From: DATDVD01 sp035290065
GTDB taxonomy: Bacteria; Pseudomonadota; Gammaproteobacteria; Coxiellales; Coxiellaceae
DNA: 9,666 bases
Assembly: GCA_035290065.1 (NCBI GenBank)
Contig: DATDVD010000123.1
Span: forward strand, 1-9,666
Direction: 5' to 3'
Each line of letters starts with the position of its first letter. The stretch's first letter is position 1. The translations under genes and the position numbers were made by a program. This document shows, one piece after another, positions 7,096 through 9,666 of the stretch. Below the pieces are notes generated by a model, which searched no databases, was not told the DNA's origin, and saw nothing but the letters and a program-made list of their open reading frames with translations.

Positions 7096-8038
7096 ATAGG
7101 AGAGTTTGGCCGTTTGGAGTGATAACTTTCAATTCCCCTTGCGGGCCAATGCCTACGGTTTGGCCTGTAATGGTTTGCTGTTCCGTATGAATATTAACCC
7201 ATAATCCCCGCGTCACATCGTGGCTTTGCCATTCTTTGAGGAAAGATTTCAGGCCGGTTTTTTCAAACAGAAGAATGCTGTGAATCAATTCATCGATCAG
7301 TAGGCTGCTTAAGCGATTGCGATCGATAGAGGTGTGCAAAATAGCGGAGAGCGTCGTGGATGGTTGCGTAATACTGACTTGCTGATTCGGATTTAAAAAA
7401 GTATTAAGGCCCAACCCAATCACCGCATACGAACATTCATTGGCTTGTGCCAGTGACTCAATCAAAATTCCTGCCAATTTTTTCCCTTCATACAGCACAT
7501 CATTGGGCCATTTTAATCCCGCCCCTGTGAAGCCATATCGTTTGAGTGCTTTCAGGATGGCTACCCCTGCCATTAAACTCAATCCTCCTAACGCGGATAA
7601 ATCTTTTTCAAATCGCCACAGCAGGGATAAATAAATATTATGCCCATAACTGCCTATCCACGAACGACCGCGGCGCCCTTTTCCGCGTGTTTGTCGTTCG
7701 GCCAAACAAATGGTAGGGCTTCGAGTGTTTAACCGAGCCAAATCGAGTAAATAGTCATTGGTAGAGGAAACGGTTTGCAGAATATTGAGTCGGCCTAATA
7801 AATGCTGACTGATAGGAGAGAGTTGATGATAAATGCTATCGTGGTCTAATAAACTTAAGCCGCTGGGGATGCGATAACCCTTGCCGGTCACCGCTTCTAT
7901 TTCCACACCAATGTCGCGGAGAGATTTGAGTTGTTTCCATACGGCGGCACGAGTGATATTCAGGCGTTTTCCTAATTCGATGCCTGAATAAAATTGGCCA
8001 TCCGCCAGTGTTTTTACCAAATATTGAGCTGTTTTCAC
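7013..8038 (-). CDS. birA: BirA, biotin-protein ligase with N-terminal winged helix
   Basis: Makes biotinyl-5'-AMP and attaches biotin to the acetyl-CoA carboxylase carrier protein; the N-terminal domain suggests a group II enzyme that also represses biotin genes. Visible in 341 residues: helix-turn-helix at about 17-40 (YSGIELGKRLNITRAAVWKQ), a wing (GKGYRIPS), the adenylate-binding loop GKGRRGRSW (119-127; the second residue is Lys where E. coli has Arg, while the Arg equivalent to E. coli Arg118 is kept), KWPND (176-180) and Lys187 in GKKLAGILIE, and the SH3-like C-terminal domain ending GEVSLR. About 18 extra residues follow, longer than E. coli BirA (321). The start is GTG (8038-8036) with AGGA 5 bases upstream. 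The gene is divergent from the coiled-coil gene; its 3' end overlaps dedA by 83 bases. No biotin-operator sequence or bio gene is in the window. Confidence 0.96.
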   Translation of the reverse strand: MKTAQYLVKTLADGQFYSGIELGKRLNITRAAVWKQLKSLRDIGVEIEAVTGKGYRIPSGLSLLDHDSIYHQLSPISQHLLGRLNILQTVSSTNDYLLDLARLNTRSPTICLAERQTRGKGRRGRSWIGSYGHNIYLSLLWRFEKDLSALGGLSLMAGVAILKALKRYGFTGAGLKWPNDVLYEGKKLAGILIESLAQANECSYAVIGLGLNTFLNPNQQVSITQPSTTLSAILHTSIDRNRLSSLLIDELIHSILLFEKTGLKSFLKEWQSHDVTRGLWVNIHTEQQTITGQTVGIGPQGELKVITPNGQTLLFTSGEVSLRIPDAKSADVSIDATVPEA

Positions 8039-8052
8039 AATTATCCTATGGT
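8024..8052 (+). promoter_or_regulatory. Candidate promoter of the coiled-coil gene, inside the birA 5' end
   Basis: TTGAGC (8024-8029, 4 of 6) and TATGGT (8047-8052, 4 of 6) are 17 bases apart. The -10 box forms the left part of the dyad at 8045-8060 and abuts the birA -10 on the other strand. Moderate to weak. Confidence 0.33.
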
Positions 8053-8060
8053 ATCATAGG
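8045..8060. promoter_or_regulatory. Perfect dyad, candidate operator between birA and the coiled-coil gene
   Basis: CCTATG (8045-8050), GTAT, CATAGG (8055-8060) is a perfect 6-bp inverted repeat with a 4-base centre. It covers both candidate -10 boxes and the predicted birA transcription start (near 8046), so a bound protein could silence both genes. It does not resemble the biotin operator of E. coli (TTGTAAACC-type), so BirA itself is not implied. Confidence 0.4.
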
Positions 8061-8081
8061 TCCACTTTTGGATGAAATCAA
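8053..8081 (-). promoter_or_regulatory. Promoter of birA
   Basis: On the minus strand TTGATT (8081-8076, 4 of 6) and TATGAT (8058-8053, 5 of 6) are 17 bases apart. The start would be near 8046, giving a leader of only about 8 bases with the Shine-Dalgarno at the very 5' end of the mRNA. Confidence 0.52.
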
Positions 8082-8095
8082 AAAGGATAGGTGGC

Positions 8096-8485
8096 ATGAA
8101 GCGCGAATGGAAACTTATTGTTGTAATCACGGGGCTTAGTGTAGGGGCTCTGAGTTATGGCGATAATAGTCAGTTGGCTATTCAGCCTGTTTCCATGTCC
8201 GTTACTCCTGTTTCTCAATCTCCTAGCGTCTTGACTGCGGGGGATATCGCCAAGCTCCAAGCGCAACTTAATCAATTGCAACAACAAATTCAGCAAATAC
8301 AAAGTTCGATTGTGGCGATGGCTAAGCAGACAGATACTACCACGGCGTCAATCACTACCCTTCAAACACAGCTCAAAGCTCAGAGCGATAACTTGCAACA
8401 GCAAATTGATAAATTACAGGCGCAGATGACAGCAGAAGTTAAAGCGTTACAACAGGAGATCATCTCGCCTAAGCCTATACAATAA
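8096..8485 (+). CDS. Small exported coiled-coil protein, 129 residues
   Basis: I do not recognise a specific family. From ATG 8096 the protein begins MKREWK followed by a hydrophobic core (LIVVITGLSVGALS, 7-20), a good Sec signal peptide with probable cleavage near residue 20; no lipobox cysteine is present. Residues 23-48 are a Ser/Pro/Val-rich linker, and about 51-122 form a Gln- and Leu-rich coiled coil (LQAQLNQLQQQIQQIQ; later LQQQIDKLQAQM), ending in a short tail. It should be a periplasmic or surface-attached helical oligomer, reminiscent of other secreted coiled-coil proteins such as the N-terminal part of YbgF/CpoB, but no TPR region follows. I chose ATG 8096 because AAGGA (8083-8087) is 8 bases upstream and the signal peptide begins cleanly; ATG 8072 in frame would add MKSKRIGG. 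Divergent from birA. Confidence 0.75.
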   Translation: MKREWKLIVVITGLSVGALSYGDNSQLAIQPVSMSVTPVSQSPSVLTAGDIAKLQAQLNQLQQQIQQIQSSIVAMAKQTDTTTASITTLQTQLKAQSDNLQQQIDKLQAQMTAEVKALQQEIISPKPIQ

Positions 8486-8596
8486 AGCCCCTCTGTCGGT
8501 GGGAAAACGGAAGAAATTATACTATAGTTAAGTTACAAAGGGTTTTAAATAGTTTTCATAACCCGTTGATTTTAAAAAGTACCAAGGAGAGGTGCC

Positions 8597-8677
8597 ATGA
8601 GTAAACGTGAAAAGATATTAGGCTTTGTATTAAGTGTTTTGGTAATTGTCAGCGTCCTATCGGGCGTGGTGTTTTAA
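8597..8677 (+). CDS. 26-residue single-helix membrane peptide
   Basis: A very short gene opens at ATG 8597 behind an excellent Shine-Dalgarno, AAGGAG (8585-8590), 6 bases upstream, and ends with TAA 8675-8677. The product starts MSKREKILGF and continues with an uninterrupted hydrophobic helix (about residues 7-26, VLSVLVIVSVLSGVVF), preceded by positive charges, so it should insert with its N-terminus in the cytoplasm. Such small membrane peptides often act as regulators or subunits of larger membrane complexes, or as toxins; nothing here decides which, and no antisense antitoxin RNA is evident. Its upstream region (8486-8580) is noncoding with a TATACT (8518-8523) but no good -35, and a weak hairpin follows at 8696-8709. 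It is not homologous to anything I can name. Confidence 0.6.
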   Translation: MSKREKILGFVLSVLVIVSVLSGVVF

Positions 8678-8695
8678 TCTCGTAAACCCAACGAG

Positions 8696-8712
8696 GCAGG
8701 GCCCCCTGCTTT
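8696..8712 (+). terminator. Weak hairpin terminator after the 26-residue peptide
   Basis: GCAGG (8696-8700) pairs with CCTGC (8705-8709) around GCCC and is followed by TTT only. The U-tract is poor, so termination efficiency is doubtful. Confidence 0.3.
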
Positions 8713-8717
8713 GCCTT

Positions 8718-8879
8718 CCAACTCCTGTAGGGGCAGACCGTGGTCTGCCCAGGAGTGCCGCACAAGATTTAAGTTTCGGACGGGCAGAGCACGCTCTGCC
8801 CCTACATGTATTGTAGAGATGCTTGTCTTCCAGGAAATCTTGCTATCCCTATAAGCCCATGGCTAAGATGCTGCTCTAT
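8718..8879 (+). repeat. Tandem duplication, copy 1 (period 165 bp)
   Basis: These 162 bases recur at 8883-9044 with four mismatches seen by eye (about 97.5% identity); three unmatched bases (8880-8882) separate the copies. Each copy holds the palindromic element (8726-8806 here), then 73 bases of unique-looking DNA ending in the sequence just upstream of ccmA. The CAAGATTT inside the element (8763-8770) has a perfect inverted copy, AAATCTTG (8835-8842), in the flank. Together with copy 2 this fills the roughly 370-base gap between the small peptide and ccmA; no convincing gene lies there. Confidence 0.93.
8726..8806. mobile_element. MITE/REP-like palindromic element, copy 1
   Basis: An 81-base element bounded by inverted repeats: TGTAGGGGCAGACCGTG at the left and, reverse-complemented, TGTAGGGGCAGAGCGTG at the right (16 of 17 identical). 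Inside are two hairpins: GGGCAGACC/GGTCTGCCC (8731-8739, 8742-8750) with an outer ACTCCT/AGGAGT pairing (8721-8726, 8751-8756), and GGGCAGAGC/GCTCTGCCC (8782-8790, 8793-8801). It codes for nothing. It resembles the GTAGGGGC-type palindromic repeats dispersed in many bacterial genomes; no transposase or clear target duplication is seen, so mobility is inferred. Confidence 0.7.
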
Positions 8880-8890
8880 TTCCCAACTCC

Positions 8891-8971
8891 TGTAGGGGCA
8901 GACCGTGGTCTGCCCAGGAGTGCCGCACAAGATTTAGGTTTCGGACGGGCAGAGCACGCTCTGCCCCTACA
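8891..8971. mobile_element. MITE/REP-like palindromic element, copy 2
   Basis: Same 81-base element as at 8726-8806, one base different (G at 8939). Hairpins at 8886-8921 and 8947-8966. Present through the tandem duplication rather than independent insertion, since both flanks are shared on the right side. Confidence 0.7.
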
Positions 8972-9014
8972 TGTATTGTAGAGATGTTCGTCTTCCAGGA
9001 AATCTTGCTATCCC

Positions 9015-9020
9015 TATAAG
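9015..9020 (+). promoter_or_regulatory. Possible -10 box for ccmA within the repeat
   Basis: TATAAG (5 of 6) sits 24 bases before ATG 9045; the -35 candidate CTTCCA (8992-8997) with 17-base spacing is weak. A start near 9027 would exclude ATG 9024 and favour 9045. The same hexamer exists in copy 1 at 8850-8855. Confidence 0.28.
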
Positions 9021-9044
9021 CCCATGGTTAAGATGCTGCTCTAT

Positions 9045-9662
9045 ATGACGACCCTCCTTTTAGCAGCTCGCTCCTTAAGCCTGACCCGCGGGCAACAAAG
9101 GTTATTTCATCAGTTAAATCTTCATTTAAAAGCCGGTGAATTATTACAAGTCCTAGGTCCTAATGGATCCGGTAAAACTTCCTTATTGCAGGTTTTGGCG
9201 GGGCTTCGAATGCCGGATGAAGGGACTGTTCAGTGGCAGGAGAGCGCTTCTCTCTATTATTTGGGCCATCAATTAGCCCTCAAATCTCACCTCACCGTCG
9301 AGGAAAATATTGAATTTAATTTTTTCGGAATAGTAGAGCAGGCTCAAAAACATTTTTATTTAAATGCTTTGGGCTTAGCGTCTCTGCAATCTCGACGGTG
9401 TGAAACGTTATCGGCTGGCCAACAAAAAAAAGTGGCGATAGTAAAACTCTTATTAGCAAAAGCCGCCGTATGGGTTTTGGTTGAGCCCCTGATCAACTTG
9501 GACGACCCCTCTCAACACTGGGTAGAAGAGCAGGCGTTGTTTCATCTGGCTGCAGGAGGGGGAATTATATTAAGCACGCATCAGCCCCTGAAACAATTAG
9601 GGGGATGGGGAGCGGGGCGTATTCATCTCTTTGAAGAAAGGACAGAGACATGGTTCCTCTAG
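9045..9662 (+). CDS. ccmA: CcmA, ATP-binding subunit of the cytochrome c maturation (haem) ABC exporter
   Basis: Cytoplasmic ATPase of the CcmABCD complex of System I, which releases haem-loaded CcmE for attachment to apocytochrome c. From ATG 9045 it has 205 residues, as in E. coli (207). Visible: Walker A GPNGSGKT (38-45); YYLGHQLALKSHLTVEEN (71-88), the CcmA Q-loop region; the signature LSAGQQKK (122-129); Walker B VWVLVEP (142-148), where the usual Asp before the catalytic Glu147 is Val146; D-loop NLDD; and switch His179 in STHQP. The first 37 residues match CcmA from MTTLLLAARSL on, so I prefer 9045; ATG 9024 or 9033 would add residues derived from the repeat. No start has a good Shine-Dalgarno. 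A probable ccmB start overlaps its 3' end, indicating a ccm operon. Confidence 0.9.
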   Translation: MTTLLLAARSLSLTRGQQRLFHQLNLHLKAGELLQVLGPNGSGKTSLLQVLAGLRMPDEGTVQWQESASLYYLGHQLALKSHLTVEENIEFNFFGIVEQAQKHFYLNALGLASLQSRRCETLSAGQQKKVAIVKLLLAKAAVWVLVEPLINLDDPSQHWVEEQALFHLAAGGGIILSTHQPLKQLGGWGAGRIHLFEERTETWFL

Positions 9663-9666
9663 CATG
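9650..9666 (+). CDS. ccmB: Probable start of ccmB, cut by window edge
   Basis: ATG 9650 lies inside the end of ccmA (13-base overlap), with AAAGGA (9637-9642) 7 bases upstream. Only five codons (MVPLA) are visible, so the identity rests on the conserved ccmA-ccmB order, CcmB being the membrane permease subunit of the haem exporter. Another ATG at 9664 is an alternative start. Confidence 0.42.

Larger units (their letters stand above)
8883..9044 (+). repeat. Tandem duplication, copy 2, reaching the ccmA start
   Basis: Second copy of the 162-base unit. It ends exactly before ATG 9045, so its last 21 bases are the upstream in-frame extension of ccmA (ATG 9024 onward). Copy 1 carries the same extension at 8859, where it runs into the second copy and meets a stop after about 40 codons, so copy 1 is not a gene. 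Differences from copy 1: A/G at 8774/8939, C/T at 8823/8988, T/C at 8825/8990 and C/T at 8863/9028. Confidence 0.93.

Noticed and set aside
8540..8565. GGGTT and AACCC as a possible hairpin upstream of the 26-residue gene
   Set aside because: Only five pairs with a long AT-rich loop; too weak to call a regulatory structure.
8859..8981. Open frame beginning at ATG 8859 in copy 1 of the repeat
   Set aside because: It is the duplicated ccmA extension running through the palindromic element to an early stop; no ribosome binding site and no protein-like pattern.

Overview
The window reads as chromosomal DNA of a gammaproteobacterium with moderate G+C content (my estimate, not computed). The gene families, an aspartate aminotransferase divergent from uvrB, and a System I cytochrome c maturation gene (ccmA) would fit Legionellales/Coxiellaceae or a relative. 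That placement is inference; a 16S or protein phylogeny was not available. Genes are tightly packed on both strands. The hexamer TATACT recurs in front of several genes and looks like the preferred -10 box.

Layout. 1-1385: 3' part of a POT-family peptide/proton symporter, cut by the window edge. 1419-1942: two small acidic proteins (103 and 43 residues), ending in a strong bidirectional-looking terminator at 1960-1985. 2017-2091: tRNA-Asn(GTT) on the minus strand with a good promoter. 2194-3129: a 311-residue protein with a two-helix membrane hairpin that I do not recognise. 3134-4321 (minus): class Ib aspartate aminotransferase. 4462-6450: uvrB, followed closely by a DedA-family membrane protein (6478-7095) in a probable operon. 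7013-8038 (minus): birA, whose 3' end overlaps the dedA 3' end by 83 bp. 8096-8485: a small exported coiled-coil protein. 8597-8677: a 26-residue single-helix membrane peptide. 8718-9044: a 165-bp-period tandem duplication, each copy holding a MITE/REP-like palindromic element. 9045-9662: ccmA, with the first bases of a probable ccmB at 9650.

How the genes relate. Most are housekeeping functions without a single pathway: amino-acid metabolism (aminotransferase), nucleotide excision repair (uvrB), membrane homeostasis (DedA), biotinylation (birA), peptide uptake (POT) and haem export/cytochrome c assembly (ccmA/ccmB). Short intergenic regions create shared control: birA and the coiled-coil gene appear to have face-to-face promoters over one dyad, and uvrB has an extended -10 box so close to its ATG that its mRNA may be leaderless.

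No clear novel defence or mobile system is present. The points most worth checking are the palindromic repeat duplication that reaches the start of ccmA, the loss of the Walker B aspartate in CcmA, the 26-residue and 43-residue small genes, and the birA promoter region.
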